From contig CM045761.1 of the NCBI GenBank assembly GCA_025200525.1, positions 140,060,223 through 140,124,222 of the forward strand: DNA of 64,000 bases, given 5' to 3'. Position 1 is the first letter of the stretch. Each line of letters starts with the position of its first letter. Below, one piece after another: positions 48,901 through 60,772 of the stretch. Origin of the DNA: Camellia lanceoleosa (Eukaryota; Streptophyta; Magnoliopsida; Ericales; Theaceae). Below the pieces are notes generated by a model. That model ran no database searches, was not told the origin of the DNA, and was given only the letters and a program-made list of their open reading frames with translations. The translations under genes were made by a program, and so were the position numbers.

Positions 48901-51900
48901 GGTGATGAAAGTCCGAGAAGGGGGCAAGATGGTATACTATTTATGAAGGTGCGGGGAGTCGGTTTCTTCAGTCACCGACTCCGAGTCAAAAGAAGAGCCT
49001 CCTGACAATGACATAGTGATAAAGCCGAAAGTGGTTCCAGAATGCATGCAAGATGGGCCGAAGCCGTAGCCCGAACAACTTATTGAAATAGATCTGAGTG
49101 ATGGACAAGATGCACCGAGGCCGATTTTCGTAAGTTCGAGCCTTAGCCTAGAGAAGCGGGAACAGTTGTTAAAATTGATAAGCCGGTACTCAGATGTGTT
49201 TGCTTGGTCATATAAGGAAATGCCCGGACTAGATCCTGACCTAGTCTCCCACTATCTTGATGTGTTCCCAAACTCCAAGCCAATTAAGCAAGCTGCTCGA
49301 AAATATCATCCAGATCTCGAAGAGAAAATTAAGGAGGAGATTGAAAAACTTCAACAGGCTGGTTTCATCCGGCCAATACAGTACCCCACGTTGTTAGCAA
49401 ACATCATGCCCGTAAAGAAGAAGAATGGCCAAATCAAAGTATGTGTAGACTTTCGAGATTTGAACAAATCTTGCCCGAATGATGAATTCCCTCTTCCTCA
49501 CATCGACACCCTCGTGGATGCCACCTCAGGACACCAGATGTTCTCATTCATGGATGGATTCAGTGGATACAACCAGATTAAGATGGCTGAAGAGGACGTA
49601 GAAAAGACTGCTTTTAGAAGACCGCTAGGAAACTTCTTCTATACAGTCATGCCTTTCGGACTCAAGAATGCCGGAGCAACTTACCAAAGGGCTATGACTA
49701 CAATCTTTCATGACATGATCCATCATGAGGTGGAAGATTATGTTGATGATCTAGTGGGGAAATCCAAGAAAGAAGAGGACCATCTCCAAGACCTTGAGAA
49801 AGTATTCAAGAGGTGCCAGAAATTCAAAATGAGGATAAATCCTCTCAAATGTGCTTTCGGGGTAACAGTCGGAAAGTTCCTCGGGTTTCTTGTACATAGA
49901 CATGGTATCAAGGCGGATGAAGACAAGGTCAAGTCTATCAAAGCAATGCCTCCCCCACATTCTCAGAAGGAGTTAAAGAAGTTCCTGGGGAAGGTGTCTT
50001 ATATTCGGAGGTTTATCCCAGCACTGGCAGAGATCTCTGTGCCATTCGGCTCATTATTAAAAGGAGATGCCAAGTTCGAGTGGAACCAAGAGCACCAAAA
50101 GGCCTTCGAGAGAATCAAGGCAGCCTTGACCTCGCCTTAGACCATGATAGCCCCGCAGCCCGGGGTGCCTCTAATGTTGTACCTAACTTCAATCCCCAAG
50201 TCCACAGGGGCATTATTGGTCCAAGATGTAGACGGAGCGGAACGCCCGGTGTATTACATCAGCCGGAAGATTTGAGGAGCAGAAGTCCAATATACTCCGA
50301 TAGAGAGACATTGCTTAGCTTTGGTATTCACCGCCCAAAAGCTCAGACATTACTTCTTAGCACATTAGATTCAGATTGTTACTAGAAGTGATCCAATCCG
50401 ATACCTCCTCAGCAAGCCTGCTCTAACCGGGAAGGTGGCAAGATGGTTGTTAGCACTAGGTGAATTTGAGATCACATGTGTAGCTCCCAAGGCAATCAAA
50501 AGCCAAGCCTTAGCTGATCTCTTCGCTCAATTTCCAAATGGTGACTATGAACCAATGAATGAAGAATTAAGAGGAGAGGTGCATGCAGCTATGGCTTCTA
50601 AGGAAAGCGTTTGGACATTGAGCTTTGACGGAGCAGCAGCCAGAGGGAAAGGAGGAACCGGGATAGTCCTTACAAGCAAAAGTGGGGAAAAGTTATATTT
50701 GTCTTATAAATTGGATTTTCATTGCTCGAATAATGAAGCCGAGTATGAGGCTCTTATTTTGGGCTTGATAGCAACTGAGAAGCACAATATCAAGAAGATT
50801 CGAATTCGGGGGGACTCAAAACTAATAGTGAAGCAAGTTTCAGGACAGTTCGTCTTAAAGGAGCCTGCCTTGGCCACGTATCGAACAACAGTCCAAAGGC
50901 TTCTTGAAAAATTTCAGAAGGTCGAAATAAAGCATGTGCCTCGCTCCGACAACAAGTTTTCAGATGCCCTCGCAACATTAGGGACAAGAGTTGACATTCC
51001 AGAGGAGGAGGCGAAAATTATTATCAAAAGAGAACAGAACCTTCAATAATACCCGAAGACAAAGACCTTCCGGAGGATTGGAGAGGAGAAGTTCTCGAAT
51101 AACTCAGAAGCAAAGTTGGAAAACTGACTATGGCCAAGCTTGCCCAATTCATGATAATTCAAGGTGAACTTTACTTCCGAGGAGGTACTGGACTCCTAGC
51201 CCGGTGTGTTGGCCAACAAGAAGCAAGCTTCCGACTACAACAGATTCATGAAAAATCCTGCGGGGATGGGGATATCAGTCTATATAGAAGGATCCAAAGA
51301 CAAGGCTATTATTGGCCCGAGATGGAGAAGGCCTCGAATCAACTACAGAAAGGATGCCCCAAGTGTCAGTCGTACATCTAGGAGGATGAGAGTTGCTTTG
51401 AAATTGATACCCCTGACTGGAGACAAGTCTACATTGACTATCTCAAAGAGGGGACACTACCTGAGAGCCCGAGGGACATTGCACACCTTAAGAGGAGAGC
51501 AAGGCGGTACTTTCTTGATCAGAACAAGCTTTATAGAAGAAGCATTGAGGGCACTCCCTTGAGGTGTCTCTCCAAGGAAGAATCAGATCTAGTCCTCAGA
51601 AGAGCCCACGAAATTGAGCATCAAGGAGGGGCTCGACTGTTCGAACAACTTATACACCTTGGGTATTATTGGCCTACCATGGAGTCAGATGCATCCCATC
51701 ACGTAAAGAGGTGCCAGACTTGTCAGAAGCACGGAAATTTGATCCATGCTCCAGCCGTAGACTTGCATAGCATCCGAACGCCATGGCCGTTCCATACCTG
51801 GGCTTTTGATCTGATAGGGCCCATCTCCACACCTTCTAAGGGGTACAAGTGGATTCTCGCAGCCACAGAATTGAGCACAAAGTGGGTCGAAGCAATTCCT

Positions 51901-52640
51901 CTGAAGAACGCTACGGGGCCTGCAGTCGCTAACTTCATCAAGGAGAATATAATTTGCCGGTTTGGAGTACCAAACACCATCCTCTCGGATAACGGCACTC
52001 CTTTCATAAACAAATATGTGAAGAGCCTCCTAGAGACTTATCGAGTGAAGCATCACAAATCCATACCCTACTATCCAAAGGGAACAGGCAAGCGGAGGCC
52101 ACAAACAAGACACTGATAAGGATTCTGAGCAAGATGATGGATGAATTTGGGGGGACTTGGTCCGAACAGTTGATAGTAGCCTTATGGGCATATCGCACTT
52201 CAAAGAGAAAGCCAACTCAAGCAACTCCTTACTCCCTTGTGTATCGGTCCGAGGCAGTGTTACCCATAGAGTTAGAAACACCATCTGCTCGGATGGCTCT
52301 CGCCTCGGGGATGGTATTGGAGCCTCGAACCACTGGATTGGAAGCATTAGAGGAAAAGCATGACAGAGCTACTAAAGTCATGGAAAGATATCATGCGTCT
52401 ATTGCCCGAACCTATAACCAGACTGTGGTACCAAGAAAATTTGAAGAAGGTGATCTAGTATGGAAGATTGTAGACCCAATCATGCGAGGACAACCTTTGC
52501 CCAAGTTTTCTTCAAAATGAGAAGGGCCTTACAGGGTGGTTCAGGCGAGCTCAAGCGGGTACTACAAGCTTGTAAGGGTTGAAGATGGCTTCCGAACTGA
52601 CCCGCTCAATGCAAAGTTTATCAAGCATTACTACCCATAA
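45978..52640 (+). pseudogene. Gag-pol polyprotein of the Tat-like element (broken)
   Basis: Gag begins MAGEDKVHQQG at 45978. A 1-base deletion near 46770 shifts into the frame carrying the Retrotrans_gag core (46772-47788). That frame continues with stops at 47786, 48944 and about 49066. Protease: FLDSGASINI (about 48378). RT 49166-50138: KVCVDFRDLNKSCPND, catalytic YVDD (about 49739-49750). An RNase H remnant with three stops (50138, about 50275, about 50367) follows. A second RNase H lies at 50600-51000 (LSFDGAA, NNEAEYEAL, VPRSDNKFSDALA). After a frameshift near 51050-51130 come two H2C2-like modules (GYYWPEM, GYYWPTM), with a stop at 51379, then integrase (WAFDLIGP, LSDNGTPF). A frameshift near 52085 falls just before the catalytic Glu region. 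The C-terminus has a stop at 52518 and ends at 52638-52640. Confidence 0.9.
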
Positions 52641-52999
52641 TTAGATTCATCTATGTTGAAATTCATTTTCATTTTCTTACTTTGTCTAAAAGTTGTATTT
52701 CCCTTACATTATGAAGAAGCTGGTTTTCTCTATGGTGTATGTTCAATCCCATCACTTGCAGTGAATCTATTATACTTTTGTCAAGAAAGTTGAAGAATTA
52801 ATGAGAATATTTCAGCTTTTATAAACATGTGCATATGATTGTTCTTTCCATTGTATCATTCGAAATAAATATTTTATCAAGTAGAATGAGAAAACAATGC
52901 GAACATATCCAAACAGCAAAGATTTTGTCATTTCATTGCATTGTCCTAGATAAAACATTTTTATCGAAAGGGGCAAGAAAATAATAATAAAAAAAAAAC
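52641..52999. other. Spacer between pol and the antisense gene
   Basis: AT-rich; it would contain both the 3' end of the sense transcript's coding part and the 3' UTR of the convergent antisense gene. Nothing else seen. Confidence 0.5.
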
Positions 53000-55900
53000 T
53001 CAATCTCTCCTAAAGACACGCTCGAAGAAGCTGCCCGTCACATCTACATTCGGAGGACAAACAGTAGAGTGTGCCTCTAAAGTCTCCAAGGCCCGAGCAT
53101 AACCTGACTCAAGTTCACGAAAAGTTGCCTTTGTCTCATCTATAGAGGTCCGATAAGAGGCAAGCACAGACATAAGTTCCACCCGATGACTGGCGTTCGA
53201 AGCTATATCCAGGCGCTTCTGAAGCCATGATAAGTCCACTTGGTGACGCTCCATGTCAGAGATCCCCTGATACACCGTCTCGACTACTTTCCCATTAAGG
53301 TCACATAACCGTTGCCTGTCCAAGCTATATAAGATAGTGACAAAAGACTCGAGAAGAGCAGTCTGAATGAGTGGACACTGGCAAGCAAATGAAGCAAAGG
53401 TCTCCGGGTAACTCGAATGCACAAGCTGTAGAGCTGAAGTAAACTCAAGAGCTACCCAATAATGGAGAAATGATACTTTGCCAGAAGCCGAAGGAGGAGT
53501 TGGGGCCGGAAAGCTGCTAGTCTCAGGAATCTCCCTAATGTCTATAAGGTTAGATGAACCACCCGGAGGAGTAACTCCCGGCAGAGGCCCTGAGCCTGAG
53601 AATGCGGAGCGATAAGGGGAAAGACCAAAAGCATCGCTATCAAAGTGGAAATCACTGAGATTCAAGTCTAAAACATTCGAAGGCACTGGCGATGAAGAAC
53701 CTCTAGCATGTCTCAAAGGCAGTGTCCCCCGAGAAGGAGAACTATGAGGAGTCATAAAGAGTAGGAGTAGAGTCCGAGTCGTGAAGGACCAGAGCGACCA
53801 ACACCGAGCAGTAGTCTGAGGCGGTGAAGGCAGACCTAGAGTGCCTAACACTGAAGAAAAGATAAGGAAGTCTTATTAGGGGTAGGGAACATTAAAGCCA
53901 TTTGAGTAAAGATTTCTCACAGGTAGAAGTAAATGACAAACTTCAGAAAAAAAAAGATTACCAGAGGGAGAATCAATATGCAAAACCGGAGCAACTGAAG
54001 GACTCCTAGCATCAACAAAGTCACTGGGCTGTATAGGGAGCACCTGATCGATCTCAATGTCTGATGAAGCCTGAACAGTAGCAGTCATCCCTAAAGAAGG
54101 AAGAAGGGCCGGAGGATGAGAATCACCATAAGTGCCAGAGCGAGTCTCAAAGATCTCTAGCACATCCACCTCCGCACCATTCCCAGAAGCACACCTCATC
54201 TCTGTATTGCTTCTAGAAGCATGGCCTGCGGCATCAATTTCTGTGGCATCAGTCCCTCCAGTAATCTCAACATCAGAACGGTGAGGCCCAATAACCTCGT
54301 CACCAAGATAGTGCTCCTCCTCAGCTACGGTAGGGCGGTGACGACGCATGCGTGGAATAAGGTCACAAAAATGATCGGAGGACTCAACCTCATCATCATC
54401 GTCATCTATAACTGCTATACGAGGGGTGCACATCTTCACAAGTCTTGCAGACAAAGGTAGGGTGTCGTCCAAGTCTGAGTCCGGCCTGGGGGAGGCAGCA
54501 TGGCCAGGAGCTACGGTACTGAGAACGTCAACAACCACAGGGTCCTACACAACATGGGCAAATAAAAAGTGTTCATTTAAGAAGGTATAGTCGCAAGAAA
54601 GAAAGTAAATTCAAATCAAAAATTTTCGGATACCTCATGGAGCCTTTTGGAAAGGCGAGGAGCGGAAGGACTGGCATCAGAAGCCCTCTTGTAAGCCATC
54701 TTCTTAAGGCGGGTCGTCTGAGGACCAGAGGCCCTATTCAAAGGGACTGGCTTTGGAGAAGCAATTGCCAAACTAGAAGCAGACGCCCGAGCCGAAGGGT
54801 CAGTTGGAGCAGATAAGGTAAAGAAACTCTCGTACATGTGATCAGATTTCCGGCTCTCAGGCAGTCGAAGAGAAGAGTCCTTCTTATAGATCGGCGGAGA
54901 CAAACATGTGGTCGGTCTACTCTGGACAAATGCAATAAACGCATCGATATTCTACCGCCAATATCGCCTGAAAGAAGGGGTGAAGCCCCCTACTCGGCTC
55001 AAGCCTGGCATCGTCAAAGACCCAGATATAGGAAGCACGGTATGTACGAGTCCGCGGGTAAAGTGCCCGTAACTCTCCGAGAAAGATAATGAAGGAGGTG
55101 CTGGCCCCGGGGCACATTGGTCAAACCCGAACTGACATGCTACACGGTCAGGTCTATAAATGGCACTATCAACGCCTTCCTCATGCCATACCGGTAATGA
55201 ACTCGGACGGATCATGATCAGCATATCAACAAAAGGTGCAGGAATGTTCTTCGGCAAACGAAAGGACACTGAGCGGGAGGAACCATGATAGATAAGCGGT
55301 ATGGCCACACCCACCGGTGGGCATACATACGGCTATGCCACAAAGCGCCGAGGATCATCCACCAGAGTATTCAAGGATGAGGTGGAAATGGTACGTGACC
55401 AATGTGTAATCAACGGCTGGCAAGACTTCGCTTTCTCAAATGTCCGAGACCCATCAGTATCGAGCACGGGGATGCCATGCTTATCCACTATCTCCCGAAG
55501 AACCTCTGCATCGAATACAATCGGAGCAGGGGCAAATTTTGGGAACCTCTCGAAGAAGAAACAAAGCAGGAACTGGCTGTGAATGAAGAAAACCGGCTCA
55601 TATCGACCCACAGAGTGAACCATATCTCGATGTAATAGATCCAGCCGATAGTAGAGATTCCCAAGAAATAGTGGAGCCAAAGGGATCCGATCTCCTCTGA
55701 AGAGCCTGACTGCCAAGGGGAAGACGAAAGGATTAAGGGAATCCAGAGGTGTGCTCGGAAGAATGAAGAATGAAAGGAAGCAAGCCATAAATCCCAAGAA
55801 ATAGAGCCTGGAGCCATACATCGGACCGGCCTCATACTCCCAAGAGTCAAGGTCAGCATCTCTGGCCAAGGGCTGAAGATCCTTGAAGAAGTGGCGGATC

Positions 55901-56613
55901 CATGCAGTATAAGAGGCACGGTCCGTCTTTACTTGACTAGTCCTCCTCGCTGAACCATCAAAAACAGAACTCCATTGGCCACAAGCTTGAAGATTTAGCT
56001 TCAGAGATTGGATCAAAGAGTCATCCTCGGGGGGTGTCTGCTCAGGGTCGAAGGCATCAGGGTCGGTCACTTCCAGACGCAGCAACATGAACACATCCTC
56101 AATGGTGGGCCCCATTTCGTGCTGGCCAAGTATAAAGGTGTGTGTCTCGGTGCTCCACCGAAGAGCAGTGGCCTCAAGGCTAGCATTGTTACGCCGGATG
56201 GATAAGGATCGAGATATTTTCACTAGGATCAATAGCCAGGCCTCTTGAAGCCGCTGACAGAGGCTCCTGTCTGAGAGGACATCATCAACCCACTCCTACC
56301 AACCGAAAGGAGGGTTTGAGAAGGCCTTGAACTGAGGATAACATTATGGAAAGTCCCCTCGCTCAATTCGGAAGCGTAGCACCGAGGGAGGAGAAATAAG
56401 GGCCTCATGTCCAGAGTCAGTGTCCTCAGTGAGACATAATGGAGCCCCCTTCAGAGATAGAAGAGAAGTGGTGGAGGTAGCCGCCCGCCAGAAGGGGTCT
56501 TTCCGACCGAAATAATGAGATTTTCTCCACTCAGATACCGGAGGTACATCCCTCTCTTTCATGAGAGCCGGTTCTGATGACCCCGGGACAATGGGTTTCT
56601 TTTGAGAAGACAT
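53000..56613 (-). pseudogene. Antisense plant mobile domain (PMD) gene carried by the retrotransposon, three exons
   Basis: PMD (aminotransferase-like) proteins occur as host genes (the MAIN/MAIL family) and inside plant transposons. Exon 1 runs from ATG 56613 to 54634 (CATGAG|GTATCC), phase 0. Exon 2 runs 54544-53962 (after TGTGTAG; ends CTCTG|GTAATC), phase 1. Exon 3 runs from 53850 (after TTTTCTTCAG) to the stop at 53000. Exon 1 is one frame of about 660 codons with stops at 56344-56346, 56296-56298, 55330-55332 and 54949-54951. Its PMD core includes FILGQHEMGPTIEDVFMLL, RLYFLGFMACFLSFF and ACQFGFDQ. Exons 2 and 3 are fully open: an acidic linker (DDDDDE) and a C-terminal helical, coiled-coil-like part (about 53000-53300). 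Introns survive because they are antisense to the genomic RNA. Confidence 0.8.
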
Positions 56614-57053
56614 ATGGCTGAAATAACAGGTATAAATAACAAGGAGTTGACCGTATTAAAATTCAAAATATTGGAATTAAAGCAACACATTCGAATGAAA
56701 TTTTGTTGTCAACAATTCATTTTCTCGGGTATTTTTTCAAGCTCAACAAATTACAGTACCAATATGTGTATCAACAACATACAGATTTTCGGTTTCTATC
56801 GTCGATAAGAGGTGCAATATCATAGGTCGTTTTGTGATAAAGTTCAACTTGGTCAATTTCTCAAAGTCACTATGTTCCATATTAAAGGTCCAATTTGTAC
56901 GGGGCTCAAAATTTGGACAGAGTGAAGTTCAATAGCAAATTTTAGGCCCAAGATCAGAAGCATTTTATATTTCTCATCCGTAGCAAGATTCAATGGGTCG
57001 TTATGCAAATTACAGGAATGTCCTTTCTAAAGTCCATATTCATAAGCCCAGGA

Positions 57054-57097
<44 letters not shown>

Positions 57098-57540
57098 GTC
57101 AAAAATGGAGCTCAAATACTAGTCAACAAGTTATATTCGGCCTTTTCCCGGTGATAAAGTTCAACAAATTATGTTCAAGCCAAGCCCCTCAATAAGGTTT
57201 CAAGTGCTAATGTATGTTTCCATATGGCCAAAATCACAGTGTTTGAGCTAAAAAAAAAAAAATGTCATTGGGATTGCCACAAAAATTGAGTCCATATTCA
57301 GATTCAGTTTTTTATTTTTATTTTTATTTATATCAGATTGCTTGAGCCATCTACATTGCCACAAAAATATATTTATATATATTTAAATATATTTATATTC
57401 GGAAGAGGGAGCCGAATTTCATACTTACAAATTTGGGCAGTTAGAGAGGTGAAGTCCGAAGCCGATACTAGAAATATAAGCAGAAAAGCAGAGAGGCTTT
57501 ACAGACTGTAATCAACAAGACTGGGCTAGGCTTGGCAGGA
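56614..57540. other. 5' flank of the antisense PMD gene
   Basis: No ORF of note. Contains a (TC)n microsatellite (57056-57095) and may hold the promoter of the antisense gene, but no TATA box can be assigned safely. Confidence 0.5.
57056..57095. repeat. (TC)n microsatellite
   Basis: About 20 TC units upstream of the antisense PMD gene. A (GA)n tract of similar size lies at 58934-58972, so the NLR fragment is bracketed by complementary microsatellites. Confidence 0.95.
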
Positions 57541-57690
57541 CCACACACGTTGCGTTGAGTGGGCGAACGTGCGTAGTCGGCGTCGGACAAATTGACGCCG
57601 GAAGCAACGCTGGTACCACAGAAGAGTCGGTAACCACACACGTTGCGTTGAGAGGGCGAACGTGTGTGGTGTGCATTGGAACCGTTGAAG
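57540..57690. repeat. Two-copy GC-rich direct repeat
   Basis: cacacacgttgcgttgag followed by (t/a)gggcgaacgtg occurs at about 57542 and 57635, within a GC-rich patch unlike its surroundings. Confidence 0.75.
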
Positions 57691-57930
57691 TCAACAGTGA
57701 TCGAAGGTGGAGCGGAGAGAGGCCGATGGCGGCTCGGTCGGAGCTAGAGTAGCGAGAGGCCGATGGGAGCTTGGGCCACGGCGATGTAGTCGTGAGCAAG
57801 TAGAACAAAAATCTGGGTAATCCGAGCTCTAAACAAAAAAATATATATGATAATCAATAAATATATTCCTGCCCAAAGAATTTCAAGCAGTCTCTGTGTC
57901 TGGAGTTAAGGCCCCAATTCCAGGCCAAAG

Positions 57931-58310
57931 GTGGAGCATTATGATGATGTTGTCTCTCTGCAACAGCAACATGGCAATGAAGATGAAATAATGGGCTCTG
58001 AAAAGCCTAGAGAAGAGCTTTTTTGTCAGTTGAGAGGCACAGAACCGAGGCAAAAGACCATGATCATCTCCGTGGTTGGCCGTTGTGGCTTAGGCAAATC
58101 CCTTCCAGCAAAGAATGTTTACGGCATCACTAGAAGTCATGAACTGTTTGATTGCTATGCTTGGGTTCGTGTGTCTCGTTCTCCAAAAATTGAGCAGATC
58201 TTACAAAGCATGTTAAAACAATTTTGTTCATCAACAAAGGAACCAACACCCAATCACGAAAGTGCAGTAGTTACACCGGCCAAATTGTGGACATATCTGC
58301 AGCAAAGTAA
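57931..58310 (+). pseudogene. NB-ARC (NLR resistance gene) fragment carried by the retrotransposon
   Basis: The frame 57931-58455 holds the start of an NB-ARC domain. A P-loop VVGRCGLGKS sits at residues 48-57 (usual G-x-x-G-x-GK-[ST]; here S and a following L where TT is common). The RNBS-A-like FDCYAWVRVS is at residues 73-82, and IEQILQSMLKQFC follows, as in RPM1-like coiled-coil NLRs. The preceding 40 residues resemble the linker before NB-ARC. Similarity stops near 58310 in an A-rich tract, before the kinase-2 motif. No coiled coil, LRR or later NB-ARC motifs are present, so it cannot be a working receptor. It lies in sense orientation between the antisense PMD gene and the 3' LTR. Confidence 0.8.
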
Positions 58311-58459
58311 AAGAAAAAAAAAACTGAAGCACCAACAGATTCAATCTAAAGCAAGCACCAGTAGATTCAAAGCTAAAAAAAATAATAAAATAAAATATAT
58401 AATATATATACATCATAAGCCATATATATGTATATATATTCGAAATGCCTACTGAAAGC

Positions 58460-58930
58460 AAAGATGAGGAAGAACACTAGACAGTAGAGGAGCAGTGATG
58501 TTGTAGAAAGGCTGACTGTGAGTTGGCGATGAGGCTGGGCAGTCGAAGCCGGCAGTAGCCGCGGCGTCGGTGCTGGCCGTTGGAGCTGGGACAAGACAAT
58601 GGCTGGGTTGTGATGTTCACGACAGTCGGAGCCGAGCTATATGGATGGCATTGCAATGGCAGTCAGCGTTTGTAGTAGGTCGTAGTCGACGTTTGCAGTG
58701 GGTAGAGCTGCGACAGGACGTTTGCACGAGGAGGCAGCAACCGTGACGAGCTGGTGCCGGTGCTGGCCTACTGTGACAGTGGCTGGGTCTTCGACGGCAT
58801 TGCTGGAAGCTGCAATGGAGGTCTGTGCAAATGGCAGCAGTGTTAGTTTGTTGAAGAAGAAAGGCACGGCAGTGGCCTATGGCAGTGCAGAATCGAAGCC
58901 TTCTTGGAGAGGAAGGAATTGGGTCTCTCG

Positions 58931-58975
<45 letters not shown>

Positions 58976-59518
58976 GCTGAAATGGATGTGGCGGCTGTGC
59001 AAAAGTTGGTGAGCTGAATAGGGTTTTGCCATTTCTTTAAATAGAAAAAAAAAAAAAAAAAAAAAAAGGGGAGATGTGATGCTGTATGATGCTAGAATAT
59101 TCCCTCAAGATTTTTGTTAATTGTGTATATCCAAATAACAAACATGTAATGGCCTGGTGACTCACCAACTTGCCAAACAAGAAATGTGTGTGAGTATTAT
59201 CCTTTCTTTAAAAAAAAATTGAGTGCCTTATTTCTTTTTATTTTTCTTGGAGTAAAAATATATATGTATATTTTCTCAAATGTTATAAAAATATATTTCA
59301 ATGGGCAAAAAAAATAAATAAAAAAAAATAAATAAAAAAAAAATTTTGCTTGTCAATTTTTTCTGTAAATTGAAGTGCATCATCAACTTTATCCATAGGC
59401 TCTGTCATGACAACATTTTTTTTTTTTTTTTTTTCGGACGTGATGTGAAGCCGGGCCGAAGAAATGACAGTATGCATGTCCGAGAAATTTAAAATTTCTC
59501 ATACACGCAAGGGGCAAA
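58460..59518. other. GC-rich then AT-rich spacer before the 3' LTR
   Basis: 58490-58930 is GC-rich (gcagtgg, gttgg phrases) with no protein family recognised on either strand. Then a (GA)n tract (58934-58972), a poly-A run (59046-59068) and AT-rich sequence lead to the purine-rich caaggggcaaa before the LTR. Confidence 0.5.
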
Positions 59519-60609
59519 TGTAACAGGAGCTAATTTGAGCCCATTAAATTAATTAGGCCCAATAGTCCAAGATTAGTGGGCCCGAATTTATCACAAATCC
59601 AAGATTGGTGGGCCCGGATTTATCGCTGTCAAATGAGTTGAATAGCTGTAAGCCTCGAAAGGGTTCGGATCCACAAACCTAGAGACTTACTCAGGCCCGG
59701 ACTCGAAAGGGTATTAAGCAAGTCTAGAGATCCGAGGCACTCGGACTCGAAAAGGTTCGGATCCACGAACCTAGAGGTCCGAAGCACTTGACTTTGAACG
59801 GATTCAGACGCAATCTAGAAATCACTCCGTTAATGAGTCCCAGAACACTTGCGGGCTCGGAGCTTTCCGGGATCTACGCACCAGAACCATGGGCGTAATG
59901 GAGTTCGAACAAAGGACTCGATCCCGAGGACTGTGATTGGAGATAAATTCACTCTTCGGTTAAATTAACCTATACCCGGGTCGAGGTGGCACGATCTAGG
60001 GGGCCCCTGAGACTCGGCAATATTTGCGGTAGGGCGTTCCCTTGAACTACCCCTGACCCTTATGCGGTAGGACGTCCTCTGGGACTACCCCTGACCCTTT
60101 GGGATGATTGGGGATCATTGGTTAGGTGTGGCTAAGAAGAAGGGTTCGCCGAGGGGTTGATCTCCTCTTCAAGGTTTTTCTCATCCTCGGAGAGGTTACC
60201 TCCTCGGACAAGGTGGTTAGAGAGAATATTCCCCATGTGCCTTGCACATGGGCTCCATCCTACATCATGAGGTGCCTATAAATAGCACCCACCCATAGCT
60301 TTACAAGGGATGGATTTTGGAGATTTTTCAACTCTTGGGAAAGAACTAATTTCCCCTCTCCATTATCAACCTTGAGAGTGAAAGTGGGAGATCCATGGGA
60401 GAGCCTTGCCATTATTTTCTCTCTAGCCATTTTGCCTTCTTCTTCACCCAATCTCTTATCTCCATCATCTCCTTTGTTTTTGTGTTCCTAAGTTGAGATT
60501 ATTGAAGAATCTAAGCCTCTCATCATATTCTAGTGAATTTGAAGTTGTTCTTCAAGGATCTTCGAAGATCTTCGAATTTTCCAAATCCTTTCTTGAACCC
60601 TTTCATACA
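59519..60609 (+). repeat. 3' LTR of the Tat-like element
   Basis: 1091 bp, same ends as the 5' LTR; TATA box TATAAATA at 60277-60284. Differences from the 5' LTR are few outside the first 150 bp. Confidence 0.95.
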
Positions 60610-60772
60610 GTATACATTAATGTATATTTGGGAGGGAAAAGATTGTGTATACACCTAAACTTTGACATAGTGCATAAAGTGATTATCCGTGACTAGAACC
60701 GATAATCTCAAAGTTATTAAGCAAATGTTTTACCATTAAATCAATGACCATCCCTATTCACGGACATAACTA

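Larger units (their letters stand above)
44824..60609 (+). mobile_element. Ty3/gypsy (Tat-like) retrotransposon, 15.8 kb, with antisense PMD gene and NLR fragment
   Basis: LTRs at 44824-45902 and 59519-60609 start TGTAA and end CATACA. A perfect 5-bp target duplication gtata lies at 44819-44823 and 60610-60614. A primer-binding site TGGCGACTCTGCTGGGGA follows the 5' LTR (45905 on), and a purine-rich caaggggcaaa precedes the 3' LTR. Order: gag, protease, RT, RNase H, second RNase H, H2C2, integrase (45978-52640), then an antisense three-exon PMD gene (53000-56613), then an NB-ARC fragment (57931-58310). The second RNase H upstream of integrase and the extra antisense gene point to the Tat group. 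Autonomous function is lost through many stops and frameshifts. Confidence 0.95.
44791..60761 (-). mobile_element. tRNA-derived SINE split by a nested LTR retrotransposon
   Basis: The SINE itself is only about 185 bp: 60761-60610 plus 44823-44791. On the minus strand it has an A-box TGATTTAATGG (60743-60733), a B-box-like GGTTCTAGTC (60700-60691), and an A/T-rich tail whose complement is 44791-44810. Its target duplication ggacataacta flanks the composite (44780-44790, 60762-60772). The mirrored left arm has the unoccupied site near 1706-1724. The LTR element at 44824-60609 later inserted into it. Confidence 0.8.

Noticed and set aside
53000..56613. PMD exons as a host gene unrelated to the retrotransposon
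   Set aside because: The block lies between pol and the 3' LTR of an element with matching LTRs and a perfect target duplication, so it is cargo of the element.
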